From: Gluconacetobacter aggeris
GTDB lineage: Bacteria; Pseudomonadota; Alphaproteobacteria; Acetobacterales; Acetobacteraceae
Assembly: GCF_014174395.1 (NCBI RefSeq)
Contig: NZ_JABEQD010000006.1
Coordinates: forward strand, 1 to 64,000
Reading direction: 5' to 3'
Length of the DNA stretch: 64,000 nucleotides
Below, piece by piece: positions 21,076 through 30,867 of the stretch. The number at the start of each line of letters is the position of its first letter. Position 1 is the stretch's first letter. The notes below the pieces were generated by a model, which was given only the letters and a program-made list of their open reading frames with translations, ran no database searches and had not been told where the DNA came from. The position numbers and the translations under genes are program-made.

Positions 21076-21197
21076 GTTCTTTTTTGAAAAAAAGAACCAA
21101 AAAACGTCTGATCCGTTCAGCAGCTTTGCGCCTGCACGTTACGGTGACCTGAACGAATCAAACGTCTTTTTGCTTCTTTTTCTTCAGAAAAAGAAGC
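21076..21197. repeat. Nested palindromic element between dnaE and lolD (bidirectional terminator-like)
   Basis: Two hairpins sit at the ends. The left one is 21076-21097 (GTTCTTTTTT/AAAAAAGAAC, one-base loop region). The right one is 21172-21197 (GCTTCTTTTTCT/AGAAAAAGAAGC, a perfect 12-bp stem with a 2-base loop). The whole arms, 21076-21120 and about 21150-21197, are also inverted copies of each other with a few mismatches (shared core GATCCGTTCAG / CTGAACGAATC) around a ~29-base centre. The A/T runs beside the stems would stop transcription in either direction. The structure suggests a dispersed intergenic repeat, not a single terminator. Confidence 0.75.
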
Positions 21198-21206
21198 TTT
21201 TCCCAC

Positions 21207-21896
21207 CTACAGGCTCACCAGTTGCCCGTCGCGCAAAGTGACAACGCGATCCATCCGCGCCGCCAGTTCCTCGTTATGCGTGGCAATCAACGCCGCCACC
21301 CCCTGCCCCCGGACCATGTGCAGCAATTCATCGAACACGGCCTCGGACGTCTTCACGTCCAGATTCCCCGTCGGCTCATCGGCCAGCAGGATTCCCGGCT
21401 GATTGGCCAGGGCCCGGGCAATCGCCACACGCTGCTTTTCCCCCCCCGACAGGCGCCCGGGCAGATGGTCCAGCCGATGCGCCAGCCCGAACGAGCCGAG
21501 CAGCGCATCCGCGCGTGCCCGCGCATCGGCCCGGCTCACGCCCGCGATCAGTTGCGGCAGCACCACATTCTCACGCGCCGTGAATTCCGGCAGCAGATGA
21601 TGCGCCTGATAGACAAAGCCGATCATCCGGCGGCGGATCGCCGTCCGTTCCAGGTCCCCCAGCCGCCCGGCATCCTGCCCACCGACGATGACCTCGCCCG
21701 CATCGGGCGATTCCAGCAGCCCCGCCAGATGCAGCAGCGTCGATTTGCCCGTGCCGGATGGCGCAACCAGCGCCACGATCTCGCCCGCCCGCAGGCTCAG
21801 ATCCACACCCCGCAGCACGTCCAGCCGTTCGTCGCCACTGCGAAAGGTACGGCGCACATCGCGCAGCACCAGCGGCATATCGGATACATCATTCAT
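21207..21896 (-). CDS. lolD: Lipoprotein-releasing ABC transporter, ATP-binding subunit
   Basis: A 229-residue ATPase that powers release of outer-membrane lipoproteins from the inner membrane to LolA. Motifs: Walker A APSGTGKS 45-52, signature LSGGEKQ 149-155, Walker B with DEPTGNLD 173-180. The [13 protein letters not shown]-loop region matches LolD/MacB-type ATPases. It overlaps lolC by 8 bases, so the two are translationally coupled. Confidence 0.93.
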   Translation of the reverse strand: MNDVSDMPLVLRDVRRTFRSGDERLDVLRGVDLSLRAGEIVALVAPSGTGKSTLLHLAGLLESPDAGEVIVGGQDAGRLGDLERTAIRRRMIGFVYQAHHLLPEFTARENVVLPQLIAGVSRADARARADALLGSFGLAHRLDHLPGRLSGGEKQRVAIARALANQPGILLADEPTGNLDVKTSEAVFDELLHMVRGQGVAALIATHNEELAARMDRVVTLRDGQLVSL

Positions 21897-23139
21897 GGCG
21901 CAGGGCCTCCACCGGATCGGTCCGCGCCGCCCGCCAGGACGGATAGAGCGTCGCCAGCAGCGACAGCACCAGCGCCATGCCGATCACCTCGAACACCTGC
22001 GGCCAGACCAGCTTCGCCGGCAGGCGCTCCAGATAGTAGATTTCCGGATTGAACAGGTTAGTCCCGGTCAGCGATTGCAGGAACTGGCGGATACGCTCGA
22101 TATTCAGGCAGAACACGATCCCGATCACCGTGCCGATCGCCGTCCCCGTCACGCCGACCGAGGCCCCGCACATCAGGAAGATGCGCATGATCGCCCCGCG
22201 CGTGGCGCCGATGGTGCGCAGTACCGCAATGTCCCCGGTCTTGTCCTTCACCATCATGATCAGCGACGAGATCACGTTGAACGCCGCCACCAGCACGATC
22301 AGCGTCAGGATCAGGAACAGCACATTCTGTTCCACCTGCACGGCGCCGAAGAACGCATTGTTGCTCTGCGTCCAATCCAGCACCCGCACGCGCGGATCGG
22401 CAACCACCGCCTGCTCGATCGCCTGACGTACGGGCCGCACATTCGTCGGGTCCCGCGTCATCACCTGGATCTGCGTCACCTGCGCGGGCATCTCGAAATA
22501 GACCTGCGCCGCCGCCAGCGGCAGGAACACATAGCCGGCATTATAATCGTTCATGCCGGCATCGAAGATGCCCACTACATGATAGGCGCGGATGCGCGGC
22601 ATGGTGCCGAACGGCGTCGCCGCCCCGTTGGGCGAGATCAGCGTGATCTTCGACCCTACCGACAGGCCCGCCCGCTCCGCCAGCGTCACGCCGATGATGA
22701 TCGCGTCATTGCCGACGAACTTGTCCAGCGACCCGGCCACCAGCGAATCGCTGACCTCATGCAGGTCCCGCAACCCCTGCATGGTCATGCCCCGCACCAT
22801 GCCGCCTGCATTGTACGAGCCCGAGTTGAGCAGCGCCTGCCCCTCGATCAGCGGCGTCGCGTTCACCACGCCGGGTACCTGGCGCACGGTCGCCGCCAGA
22901 TCGTCGTAATCACTGATGGTCCGGCTCACCCCGAACAGGCTCAGATCACCGTTCAGGCCCAGGATACGCCCCATCAGGTCGGCCTTGAACCCGTTCATCA
23001 CCGACATGACGATGATCAGCGTGGCCACGCCCAGCGCGATGCCGACCAGCGAGAAGATGGCGATGACCGATACGAACCGCTCGCCCTTGCGGGCGCGCAG
23101 GTACCGGCCAGCAACCGCCCGTTCGAACGGACCGAACAT
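21889..23139 (-). CDS. lolC: Lipoprotein-releasing system transmembrane protein (LolC/LolE family)
   Basis: A 416-residue inner-membrane subunit. One transmembrane segment lies near the N-terminus ([15 protein letters not shown]), followed by a large periplasmic domain and three C-terminal helices (from ~270). The [19 protein letters not shown] start is typical. Only one such gene is present, so LolC and LolE functions are probably combined as a homodimer, as in many alphaproteobacteria. It starts 3 bases after the proS stop codon. Confidence 0.93.
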   Translation of the reverse strand: MFGPFERAVAGRYLRARKGERFVSVIAIFSLVGIALGVATLIIVMSVMNGFKADLMGRILGLNGDLSLFGVSRTISDYDDLAATVRQVPGVVNATPLIEGQALLNSGSYNAGGMVRGMTMQGLRDLHEVSDSLVAGSLDKFVGNDAIIIGVTLAERAGLSVGSKITLISPNGAATPFGTMPRIRAYHVVGIFDAGMNDYNAGYVFLPLAAAQVYFEMPAQVTQIQVMTRDPTNVRPVRQAIEQAVVADPRVRVLDWTQSNNAFFGAVQVEQNVLFLILTLIVLVAAFNVISSLIMMVKDKTGDIAVLRTIGATRGAIMRIFLMCGASVGVTGTAIGTVIGIVFCLNIERIRQFLQSLTGTNLFNPEIYYLERLPAKLVWPQVFEVIGMALVLSLLATLYPSWRAARTDPVEALRHE

Positions 23140-23142
23140 GGG

Positions 23143-24459
23143 TCAGCCCCCGAGGATACGCGTCAGGGCTTCGTCCACCGGCAGCTCGGCGCGCGTGCCG
23201 TCGGCGCGGCGCTTCAGTTCCACCACGCCGTCCTTGGCGCCGCGCGGGCCGACGATGACCTGCCAGGGATGGCCCATCAGGTCGGCATCGGCAAACTTCA
23301 CGCCCGCGCGCTCGCCCCGGTCGTCGTAGAGGAAATTCTCCGGCGAGGCCGCATAGATCTTCTCGCAGATCGCATCGCAGGTCGCGTCGCCCGATTTCAG
23401 GTTCAGGATCGCGGCGCGGAACGGCGCCACGCTGTCGGGCCAGATGATGCCGTTCTCGTCATGGCTGGCCTCGATGATCGCGGCCACCAGGCGCGAGACG
23501 CCGATCCCGTACGACCCCATTTCCGGATAGAGCGGCGCCCCGTCCGGCCCGCTGACGGTGATCCCCATCGATTCGGTATATTTGCGGCCGAAATGGAAGA
23601 TATGACCGACCTCGATGCCCCGCCCCTCGCGCCGGCGCTCGTCGGGCACGCCCGCCCAGGCAGCCTCGTCATGCTTCTCGTCCGTCGCGGCATAGAACGA
23701 GGTCATGCGGGTGAAGAACGCGTCCAGCGACTCCCGATCGTCGATATCCACCGGCTCCGACAGCCAGTCCTGCGCCTCGAACGCACTGTCGAAGAAGACA
23801 CCGCTTTCGCCGGTCGGCGCCAGGATCAGAAATTCATGGCTCAGCTCGCCGCCGATCGGCCCGGTATCGGCCACCATCGGAATCGCCTTGACGCCCAGCC
23901 GTTGGAAGGTGCGCAGATAAGCCAGCATCATCCGCCGGTAGGAATCGACCGCCGAGGCATAATCGACGTCGAAACTGTAGGCATCCTTCATCAGGAACTC
24001 GCGTCCGCGCATCACGCCGAAGCGGGGCCGCACCTCGTCGCGGAACTTCCACTGGATATGGTACAGCGCCTGCGGCAGTTCGCGGTACGATTTGACCACC
24101 TGCCCGAACAGGTCGGTGATCATCTCCTCGTTGGTCGGCCCGTACAGCAGCTCGCGCTCATGCCGGTCCTGGATACGCAGCATTTCCGGTCCGTAGGCGT
24201 CGTAGCGGCCCGACCGCTTCCACAATTCGGCGGACTGGACGGTCGGCATCAGCAGTTCCTGTGCCCCGATCGCATCCTGCTCCTCGCGCACGATGCGTGA
24301 AATGTTCTGCAGCACGCGCCAACCCGCCGGCAACCAGGCATAGATCCCCGCCGCCGTCTGGCGGATCAACCCGGCCCGCAACATCAGCCGGTGGGAAATG
24401 ACCTGCGCCTCGGCAGGATTCTCCTTGAGAGTGGGCAGGAAGCCGCGCGACAGACGCAT
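23143..24459 (-). CDS. proS: Prolyl-tRNA synthetase (short alphaproteobacterial form)
   Basis: A 438-residue class II synthetase that charges tRNA-Pro. The class II motifs are seen as [16 protein letters not shown], the motif-2 [17 protein letters not shown] and the motif-3 [13 protein letters not shown]. The editing insertion of the 570-residue bacterial type is absent, giving the short form typical of alphaproteobacteria. The C-terminal anticodon-binding domain is present. It is the first gene of a proS-lolC-lolD operon. Its promoter should be in the 316 bases before the start. Confidence 0.96.
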   Translation of the reverse strand: MRLSRGFLPTLKENPAEAQVISHRLMLRAGLIRQTAAGIYAWLPAGWRVLQNISRIVREEQDAIGAQELLMPTVQSAELWKRSGRYDAYGPEMLRIQDRHERELLYGPTNEEMITDLFGQVVKSYRELPQALYHIQWKFRDEVRPRFGVMRGREFLMKDAYSFDVDYASAVDSYRRMMLAYLRTFQRLGVKAIPMVADTGPIGGELSHEFLILAPTGESGVFFDSAFEAQDWLSEPVDIDDRESLDAFFTRMTSFYAATDEKHDEAAWAGVPDERRREGRGIEVGHIFHFGRKYTESMGITVSGPDGAPLYPEMGSYGIGVSRLVAAIIEASHDENGIIWPDSVAPFRAAILNLKSGDATCDAICEKIYAASPENFLYDDRGERAGVKFADADLMGHPWQVIVGPRGAKDGVVELKRRADGTRAELPVDEALTRILGG

Positions 24460-24775
24460 ACCGTTATCAACCTCGAAAGACCGGCGCAGCGCCGGATGGT
24501 TCGTAATTCAGGACAAGACGAATACGCCAGAATCCGCGCCGCCGCCATGTCCGGCAGCACGGCCCGCGTCAGGATGGACAACACCCAACTGTGAAGGGCC
24601 GGAGCCGCCCCAATCCGTGACATGCCGGGTCAGGGCTCATAAAGTGCGGCCACCCAATCCGGAGAGACGCCGGGTTTAGGGAAAAAACGTCCGGGGCCGG
24701 CAGGAAGGACGACGCACCTTTCTGCCGCAACCCTCCCCCGGTCTCCCCTCCTGGGGGCGCCTCTTCCGAAGAGGC
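24460..24775. other. Intergenic region between rnj and proS
   Basis: There is no credible gene in these 316 bases. The proS-proximal part should carry the proS promoter; no clear -35/-10 pair could be picked. The other side holds the probable rnj terminator (24682-24711) and a GCCTCTTC/GAAGAGGC hairpin just after the rnj stop codon. Confidence 0.6.
24682..24711 (-). terminator. Probable rnj terminator
   Basis: On the minus strand, CGTCC and GGACG pair (24688-24711), followed by a run of six T (24682-24687), about 65 bases after the rnj stop codon. Confidence 0.5.
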
Positions 24776-26422
24776 CTAGACCCGCAGCAGATGGACATCG
24801 ACCAGCGGCCGCTTCTGCAGTTTCCGCCCCAGCGCACGACGCAGCGCCGTCTTCGCCGCCTCGCGGAACGTATTGTCGTCCCGGCGCAGTTCGTCGGGGA
24901 TCTCATCCAGCGCATTGCCGAATTCTTCGGTCAGGCGGGAGGTCTCGGGGTCTTCGGGGTCCAGCAGTCCGGGCGCGCTCACCTTCGGATCGCCGATCAG
25001 ATAGCCCTCGTCATCCACCGCGAAGCTACCCATCACGATGCCGTTGAACAGCATGCGCCGGCGCGCCGCGAGCACACCGCCATTCATCGGCAGCAGCCGT
25101 CCCCCATCCAGCACCAGCCGGCCGGTCGGGGCGGTATCCACCACCTCGACCGCGCCCGGCGCCAGGTTCAGGATATCGCCATCCTCCAGCAGGATCGGCA
25201 GCACGCCCTTTTCGCGCGCGATGGCGGCATTGGCCGTCAGGTGGCGCCATTCGCCATGCACCGGCACCGCAAAGCGCGGCCGCACCAGGTCGAACAGCCG
25301 CCGCACATCGCCGCCCGTGGCATGGCCGGACACATGCACCAGATGGTCACGATCGGTCAGCACCCGCACGCCACGCCGGGTCAGATTGTCCTGCACCTGC
25401 ATGACCGCCTGCTCGTTGCCCGGGATCATGCGGCTGCTGTAGATGACCGTATCCCCCTCGCCCAGCGAAATGTTGGGGTGGCTGTCGCTGGCAATGCGCG
25501 ACAGGGCCGAACGCGGCTCGCCCTGGCTGCCGGTGATGATCATCACCACCTCGTCGTCGGGCAGCGAATTGGCTTCCTGCTCGGACAAAAAGGGCGGCAC
25601 ATCGGCCAGATAGCCGCATTCCCGCGCCGACACGTCCAGATTGCGCAGCGAACGGCCGACGATCACCACCGACCGGCCGGCCGCCTGCGCCGCCTTGGCG
25701 ATGGTCTCGATGCGGGCCACGTTGCTGGCAAAGCAGGTCACGGCAATGCGCCCGCTCAGCGAACCGATCAGGTCGGTCATGCTCCGCCGCACGTCGAATT
25801 CCGACGCCGACGGCCCCTGGGTCATCACATTGGTGCTGTCGCAGACCATGGCCAGCACACCCTCGTCGCCCAGGGCTTCGAACGCCGCGACATCGGTGGG
25901 CGGCCCCACCATCGGCTGCGGGTCGAACTTCCAGTCGCCGGTATGCACGATAATGCCGTGGGGCGTGCGCAGCACCACCGCCTGCGCCTCGGGCACCGAA
26001 TGCGTTACCGGGATGAAGCGCAGGTCGAACGGCCCGACATTGAAGGCGCCGCCGGGCGCGATGACATGGATCTTCACCTGCTGGGTCAGATGCGCCTCGC
26101 CCAGCTTGCGACGCAGCACCGAGGCCGCGAAAGGCGTGGCATAGATCGGGCAGCCCAGGCGCGGCCACAGATGGGCGACCGCGCCCAGATGGTCTTCATG
26201 CGCATGGGTGATGACCAGCCCTGCCAGATCGGCCTTGCGCTCGACGATGAAGACCGGGTCCGGCATCAGGATCTCGGCTTCCGGCGTGTCGTTGCCGGAA
26301 AACCCGATACCGCAATCAATGGCCAGCCAGGTGGACCCCAACCGGTAGAGATTCAGATTCATGCCGATCTCGCCCGTTCCGCCCAGGGGCAGAAAGGCCA
26401 GACCATCATTGGTGTCGCTCAT
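24776..26422 (-). CDS. rnj: Ribonuclease J
   Basis: A 548-residue metallo-beta-lactamase/beta-CASP ribonuclease with 5'-3' exonuclease and endonuclease activity in mRNA decay and rRNA maturation. The zinc motif HAHEDH is at 73-78, after LPLGGTGEIGMNL (11-23). The beta-CASP motifs ITGSQGEPRSAL and HVSGHATGGD are visible, with VHGEWRHL nearer the C-terminus. Length is normal. It lies 267 bases downstream of birA and may be partly co-transcribed with nuo-birA. Confidence 0.94.
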   Translation of the reverse strand: MSDTNDGLAFLPLGGTGEIGMNLNLYRLGSTWLAIDCGIGFSGNDTPEAEILMPDPVFIVERKADLAGLVITHAHEDHLGAVAHLWPRLGCPIYATPFAASVLRRKLGEAHLTQQVKIHVIAPGGAFNVGPFDLRFIPVTHSVPEAQAVVLRTPHGIIVHTGDWKFDPQPMVGPPTDVAAFEALGDEGVLAMVCDSTNVMTQGPSASEFDVRRSMTDLIGSLSGRIAVTCFASNVARIETIAKAAQAAGRSVVIVGRSLRNLDVSARECGYLADVPPFLSEQEANSLPDDEVVMIITGSQGEPRSALSRIASDSHPNISLGEGDTVIYSSRMIPGNEQAVMQVQDNLTRRGVRVLTDRDHLVHVSGHATGGDVRRLFDLVRPRFAVPVHGEWRHLTANAAIAREKGVLPILLEDGDILNLAPGAVEVVDTAPTGRLVLDGGRLLPMNGGVLAARRRMLFNGIVMGSFAVDDEGYLIGDPKVSAPGLLDPEDPETSRLTEEFGNALDEIPDELRRDDNTFREAAKTALRRALGRKLQKRPLVDVHLLRV

Positions 26423-26689
26423 AACCTATCCTTTTGTACCAACACGAATCATGACGGGAAAACAGTCCCTTCATGGGAATATGCATATCGGGATGGTCCG
26501 CATGGCCTGCGATGGGCCTGCCGACATCTCTCCCTTTGCGGACAGCAATCCTGTCCATCTGACTCCAACGCCCCACCTGGGGGCAATCCCGCCGCATCCG
26601 GCCGCGCGGTCCCGTGGGATCGGAGCCGGGAACAAGCCTCCCGCTCGACGATCATCGGACCCGTGCGACCCTAAAACCCAGACCGGCTG

Positions 26690-27475
26690 TCAGGTTCCCG
26701 TGCCGCCCGACGCCCCGGCGGCGTCGCGGTCCAGCAGCAGGATCTCGCCGGTCGAAATCCGTTTCAGCCCGTCGGCGCAGTGCAGCAGGAGCATCCCCTG
26801 CTCGTCCAAGCCGACGAACGAACCTTCTACCTGCCCGCTTTCGCCGCGCACCACAAGTCTGGTGCCCGGCGGATGGGCGCGTTCCAGCCATGCCGCACGC
26901 AGCGAAGCGAAGCCCTCGGCGCGCCACACCGCCTGCCAGCGGTCCAGCTCGGCGCAGATCGCACGGGCCACGATCTCGGGGTCCGGAGCCGTTCCATAGG
27001 CGGCGACGCAGGCCAGGCTCCGTCCGGTAATCGACGGCACGGCCCGCAGATTGGCCCCGAACCCGATGACCAGCCAGCGTCCCGTGGCATCGCTCCCACG
27101 CTCGATCAGGATGCCGGCGGTCTTGCAGCCCGCCAGCAGCAGGTCGTTGGGCCATTTCAGCCGCAACTGCGCCGGATCGTGAATCCACGGCAGGATCGCC
27201 CCGTAAAAGGCCAGACTGGCCACGAACGGCCACAGCCCCACCGCGCCATCCGCCTCCGCGGGGCGCAGCAGGACCGAGAATGCCAGATTGCCACCCGGGT
27301 CCTGCCAGTCGCGGCCCCGGCTGCCCCGGCCACGGGTCTGGCGACGGGCCATGACCGCCAGTCCCGCCTCCACCCCCTCGCCCGCCCGCGCGATACAATG
27401 ATCGGAGGTCGAGCCCAGCTCGTCATGGACCTCGAGGCGCCAGGCGGTCGCCCCCGGCGCCAACGCCACCGTCAC
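26690..27475 (-). CDS. birA: Biotin-[acetyl-CoA-carboxylase] ligase (monofunctional)
   Basis: A 261-residue enzyme that attaches biotin to acetyl-CoA carboxylase carrier protein through biotinyl-AMP. Motifs: GRGSRGRDW 49-57 (AMP/biotin loop), KWPND 107-111 and the catalytic lysine K118 in CKTAGILIE. There is no N-terminal winged-helix domain, so it is not a repressor. The start is a GTG at 27475 that overlaps the nuoN stop codon (GTGA). This makes it the last gene of the nuo operon, by translational coupling; no ATG is available near. Confidence 0.92.
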   Translation of the reverse strand: MTVALAPGATAWRLEVHDELGSTSDHCIARAGEGVEAGLAVMARRQTRGRGSRGRDWQDPGGNLAFSVLLRPAEADGAVGLWPFVASLAFYGAILPWIHDPAQLRLKWPNDLLLAGCKTAGILIERGSDATGRWLVIGFGANLRAVPSITGRSLACVAAYGTAPDPEIVARAICAELDRWQAVWRAEGFASLRAAWLERAHPPGTRLVVRGESGQVEGSFVGLDEQGMLLLHCADGLKRISTGEILLLDRDAAGASGGTGT

Positions 27476-28896
27476 CTGAACAGGGCCTGTGCCGCAGCCT
27501 GGGCCGCGGTCGAAACCGGACCCAGCACGACCAGGAACCCGGCCGTCGCAACTCCCATCCCGATCGAGACGAAGGACAGCGACAGCGGCCGCCGGTCGAG
27601 AGGCGCCGCCGCCCCATCGAAGAACATCACCTTGATGATACGCACATAATAATAGGCACCGATCACGCTGCTGATGACACCAACCGCCGCCAGCCCGAAC
27701 AGATGAGCATTGATCGCGGCATAGAACACCATCAGCTTGCCGAAGAACCCGGCCAGCGGCGGCGCTCCCGCCATGCTGAACATGAAGATCGCCATCGCGG
27801 TGGCCAGCCCCGGATCGGTACGGCCCAGCCCGGCCAGGTCGGCGATCCCGGTCACCGCGCGCCCCTTGCGGCGCATGGCGATGATCACGGCAAAAGCCCC
27901 GACATTCATCAGCAGATAGGTGGTCAGATAGACCAGCGTGCCGCGCATGCCCTCTACGGTCCCCGCCGACAGGCCCATCAGCGCATAGCCCATATGGCCG
28001 ATCGAGGAATAGGCCATCAGCCGCTTGATATCGGTCTGCGGAATGGCGGCCAGCGACCCGAACAGCATCGAGACGATCGCAATGGCCTCGACCAGGATCT
28101 GCCATTGCGGCGCGACGTGGCCGAACGGCCCCGCCATCACCCGCAGCAGCAGCGCGAAGGCCGCGATCTTCGGCGCACCGGCCATGAAGGCCGTCACTGG
28201 GGTCGGCGCGCCCTGGTACACATCAGGCGTCCACATATGGAACGGCACCGCCGACAGCTTGAAGGTCAGCCCCGCCAGCATGAACACGATGCCGATCATC
28301 AGCCCCATCGGCACGGCGGAGGTGGCGCTGAGCGCCGTCTGGATGGCGCCATATTCCATTGTGCCGGCAAAGCCATAGACCAGCGCCGAACCATAGAGCA
28401 GCAGGCCCGAGGCCAGCGACCCGAGCACGAAATATTTCAGCCCCGCCTCGGCCCCCCGCACATCGTCCCGCGCAAAGGCGCAGAGGATGTAGATGGCCAG
28501 CGACGACAGTTCCAGCCCGATGAACAGCGTCATCAGATTACCCGACGACGCCATCATCATGGTACCCAGCGTCGAGAACAGCAGCAGGACCGGGAATTCG
28601 AACCGCTCCACCTTCAGGTCCCGCGCGTAGCCCACGGTCAGCATCGTCGCCAGCGCCCCGCCTGCCAGGCTGAGCAGCTTCATGAAGCGGGCAAAGCTGT
28701 CATTGATGAAGATATGGTTGTAGCCGGTCCCGTCCGGCGACATCACGACCAGGAACGCGGTCAGGACGAAGGCGCCGATCGTCAGCATGGAGCAGGCGAG
28801 GAACGGCTGCCCCTTCTTCTGCACCACCCCGAAGACGAGGATCGCGAGGCCGCACAGTGCCAGGACGATTTCCGGCAGAGCAAGTGTCCAGTTCAT
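27472..28896 (-). CDS. nuoN: NADH-quinone oxidoreductase subunit N
   Basis: A 474-residue antiporter-like membrane subunit of complex I with about 14 hydrophobic segments. The diagnostic motif FKLSAVPFHMWTPDVYQGAPT (split here as the FKLS...PFHMW and TPDVYQGAPT parts) identifies NuoN and excludes NuoM, which has a different HTWLPDAH pattern. The family start NWTLALPEIVLALCGL fits the ATG at 28896. It is separated from the nuoL stop codon by only 23 bases: nuoM, which normally lies between, is missing. Its stop codon overlaps the birA GTG. Confidence 0.95.
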   Translation of the reverse strand: MNWTLALPEIVLALCGLAILVFGVVQKKGQPFLACSMLTIGAFVLTAFLVVMSPDGTGYNHIFINDSFARFMKLLSLAGGALATMLTVGYARDLKVERFEFPVLLLFSTLGTMMMASSGNLMTLFIGLELSSLAIYILCAFARDDVRGAEAGLKYFVLGSLASGLLLYGSALVYGFAGTMEYGAIQTALSATSAVPMGLMIGIVFMLAGLTFKLSAVPFHMWTPDVYQGAPTPVTAFMAGAPKIAAFALLLRVMAGPFGHVAPQWQILVEAIAIVSMLFGSLAAIPQTDIKRLMAYSSIGHMGYALMGLSAGTVEGMRGTLVYLTTYLLMNVGAFAVIIAMRRKGRAVTGIADLAGLGRTDPGLATAMAIFMFSMAGAPPLAGFFGKLMVFYAAINAHLFGLAAVGVISSVIGAYYYVRIIKVMFFDGAAAPLDRRPLSLSFVSIGMGVATAGFLVVLGPVSTAAQAAAQALFR

Positions 28897-28919
28897 CGGT
28901 TCAAACCCGTTCCCGGAGA

Positions 28920-30860
28920 TCAACGGAAGACCAGCAGGGTGGAGACGAGCACCACCAGGCCGATCAGCATCGTGAAGGCATAGATCGCGATCGAACCGGT
29001 CTGGGTCCGCACCGCCTGGGCGGCGGTACCCGCCGTCATCCGGGCCAGACCGTGGGGAATCCCCTCGATCACCTCTTCGTCCACGCCTTTCCACAGCAGG
29101 TTGGCAAGCGCCCGATACGGCCGGACGAACAGATGGTCATACAGCTCGTCGAAATACCATTTGTTCAGCAGGAACAGGTAGATCGGCCGCAGGCTGGTCG
29201 CCAGCGACACCGGAATGGCAGGGCTGGCCACGTAACACAGATAAGCGACCAGAATACCCAGCACACCCGCAAAGGTCGGCACCAGCGCGATCAGTTCCGG
29301 CGTCTGTTCCAGCGTCGCGATGATGGTATTGCCCGGCGCATTCACGATCGCCCCGTTCCAGAAGGCGGCCTGGCCCGCGCCGACATAGTACGGCGCCAGC
29401 AGCAGCCCGGCCAGCACCGCGCCCATCCCCAGCAGGACCAGCGGCAGCGTCATCCAGGCCGGGCTTTCATGCGCGCCCTCATGCAGGTGCGCATCGCGCG
29501 GCGCGCCGTGGAAGACCAGGAAGATCAGGCGCCAGCTATAGAGCGCGGTGATGAAGGCGGTAACGCAGCCCAGCGTCCAGCCATAGAAGCCGAGGCTGCT
29601 ATGGGCCATCCACGTCGCTTCGAGGATCGCGTCCTTCGACCAGTAGCCGGCGAAGGGGAAGATGCCGGCCAGGGCCAGGCTGCCCACCCACATCGCGCCG
29701 TACGTCAGCGGGATCTTCTTCCACAGTCCGCCCATGCGGAACATGTTCTGCTCGTCATGCACGGCATGGATCACCGAGCCCGCGCCCAGGAACAGCAGCG
29801 CCTTGAAGAAGGCATGCGTCGTCAGATGGAACATCGACGCCTGATAGGCCCCGGCCCCGACGGCCATGAACATGTAGCCAAGCTGCGAACAGGTCGAATA
29901 GGCGATCGTGCGCTTGATATCCGGCTGCACCAGCCCGACCGTGGCGGCAAAGAAGCAGGTCGTCGCCCCGATGAAGAGGATGAAGCCCTTGGTGTCGGGC
30001 GCGAATTCCACCAGCGGCGACATACGCGCCATCAGGAACACGCCGGCGGTCACCATGGTCGCGGCATGGATCAGGGCCGAAACCGGCGTCGGGCCTTCCA
30101 TCGCATCCGGCAGCCAGGTGTGCAGGAAAAGCTGCGCCGACTTGCCCATCGCACCGATGAACAGCAGCAGGCAGATCGTCTCGTAGATCCGGTGCGTGCC
30201 GAACAGCGTATAGGTGTCGTCGCCATGCGCCGGTACCAGCGCGAAGATATTGTCATAGGTGACCGAGCCGAACTCGACGAACAGCAGCGCGATACCGACC
30301 ATGAAGAACAGGTCGGCCACACGATTGACCACAAAGGCCTTGATCGCGGCGGCACAGGCGCTCGGGCGGTCGTACCAGTAGCCGATCAGCAGATAGCTCG
30401 CGAGGCCCACGCCCTCCCACCCGAAGAAGAGCTGGATCAGGTCGTTCGACGTCACCAGCATCAGCATGGCGAAGGTGAAGAGCGAGAGATACGAGAAGAA
30501 CCGATAGGTCGGGGTCGTCTCATGCCCCATGTAACCGATGCTGTAGATATGCACGAGGGCCGAAACCGCGGTCACCATGGCGACCATCGACAGCGACAGC
30601 GTATCCAGCCGCAGCGTCCAGGCGGCATGGAAGCTGCCGGCGCGGATCCAGTCCGCCAGTTGCACCACGACCGGCATGCCGCCGGCATGCATCGCGGTGA
30701 GCAGCGCCCCGCTGCCGCACAGGGCCGCGATCACCATGACGGACGTGGTCAGCGCCTTGGCCGGCCCGTCGCCCATCATCCGCCCGAACAGGCCCGCCAC
30801 CATGCAGGCGAACAGGGGTCCGAGGACCGCGATCTCGAAAAGGGTAGATGCCGTTTGCAT
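28920..30860 (-). CDS. nuoL: NADH-quinone oxidoreductase subunit L
   Basis: A 646-residue distal antiporter-like subunit of complex I. The core motif LFLHTWLPDAMEGPTPVSAL and the preceding FFGWEGVGLASYLLIGYWY are diagnostic for NuoL. The C-terminal part includes the lateral-helix and last membrane segment (ending in a hydrophobic stretch and LLVFR). Length is normal for NuoL alone, so nuoM has not been fused to it. The stop codon is 23 bases before the nuoN start. Confidence 0.97.
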   Translation of the reverse strand: MQTASTLFEIAVLGPLFACMVAGLFGRMMGDGPAKALTTSVMVIAALCGSGALLTAMHAGGMPVVVQLADWIRAGSFHAAWTLRLDTLSLSMVAMVTAVSALVHIYSIGYMGHETTPTYRFFSYLSLFTFAMLMLVTSNDLIQLFFGWEGVGLASYLLIGYWYDRPSACAAAIKAFVVNRVADLFFMVGIALLFVEFGSVTYDNIFALVPAHGDDTYTLFGTHRIYETICLLLFIGAMGKSAQLFLHTWLPDAMEGPTPVSALIHAATMVTAGVFLMARMSPLVEFAPDTKGFILFIGATTCFFAATVGLVQPDIKRTIAYSTCSQLGYMFMAVGAGAYQASMFHLTTHAFFKALLFLGAGSVIHAVHDEQNMFRMGGLWKKIPLTYGAMWVGSLALAGIFPFAGYWSKDAILEATWMAHSSLGFYGWTLGCVTAFITALYSWRLIFLVFHGAPRDAHLHEGAHESPAWMTLPLVLLGMGAVLAGLLLAPYYVGAGQAAFWNGAIVNAPGNTIIATLEQTPELIALVPTFAGVLGILVAYLCYVASPAIPVSLATSLRPIYLFLLNKWYFDELYDHLFVRPYRALANLLWKGVDEEVIEGIPHGLARMTAGTAAQAVRTQTGSIAIYAFTMLIGLVVLVSTLLVFR

Positions 30861-30867
30861 GGCCCGC

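Noticed and set aside
17494-21087. A 1197-residue open frame on the plus strand antisense to dnaE
   Set aside because: It mirrors dnaE codon structure, is rich in Arg/His/Gln/Pro, has no family resemblance and is a GC-bias shadow of a well-supported gene.
27472-30860. Idea that nuoN is really nuoM, or that nuoL is a nuoL-nuoM fusion
   Set aside because: nuoN has the PFHMW...DVYQGAPT motif and a NuoN N-terminus; nuoL has normal length and a normal NuoL C-terminus.
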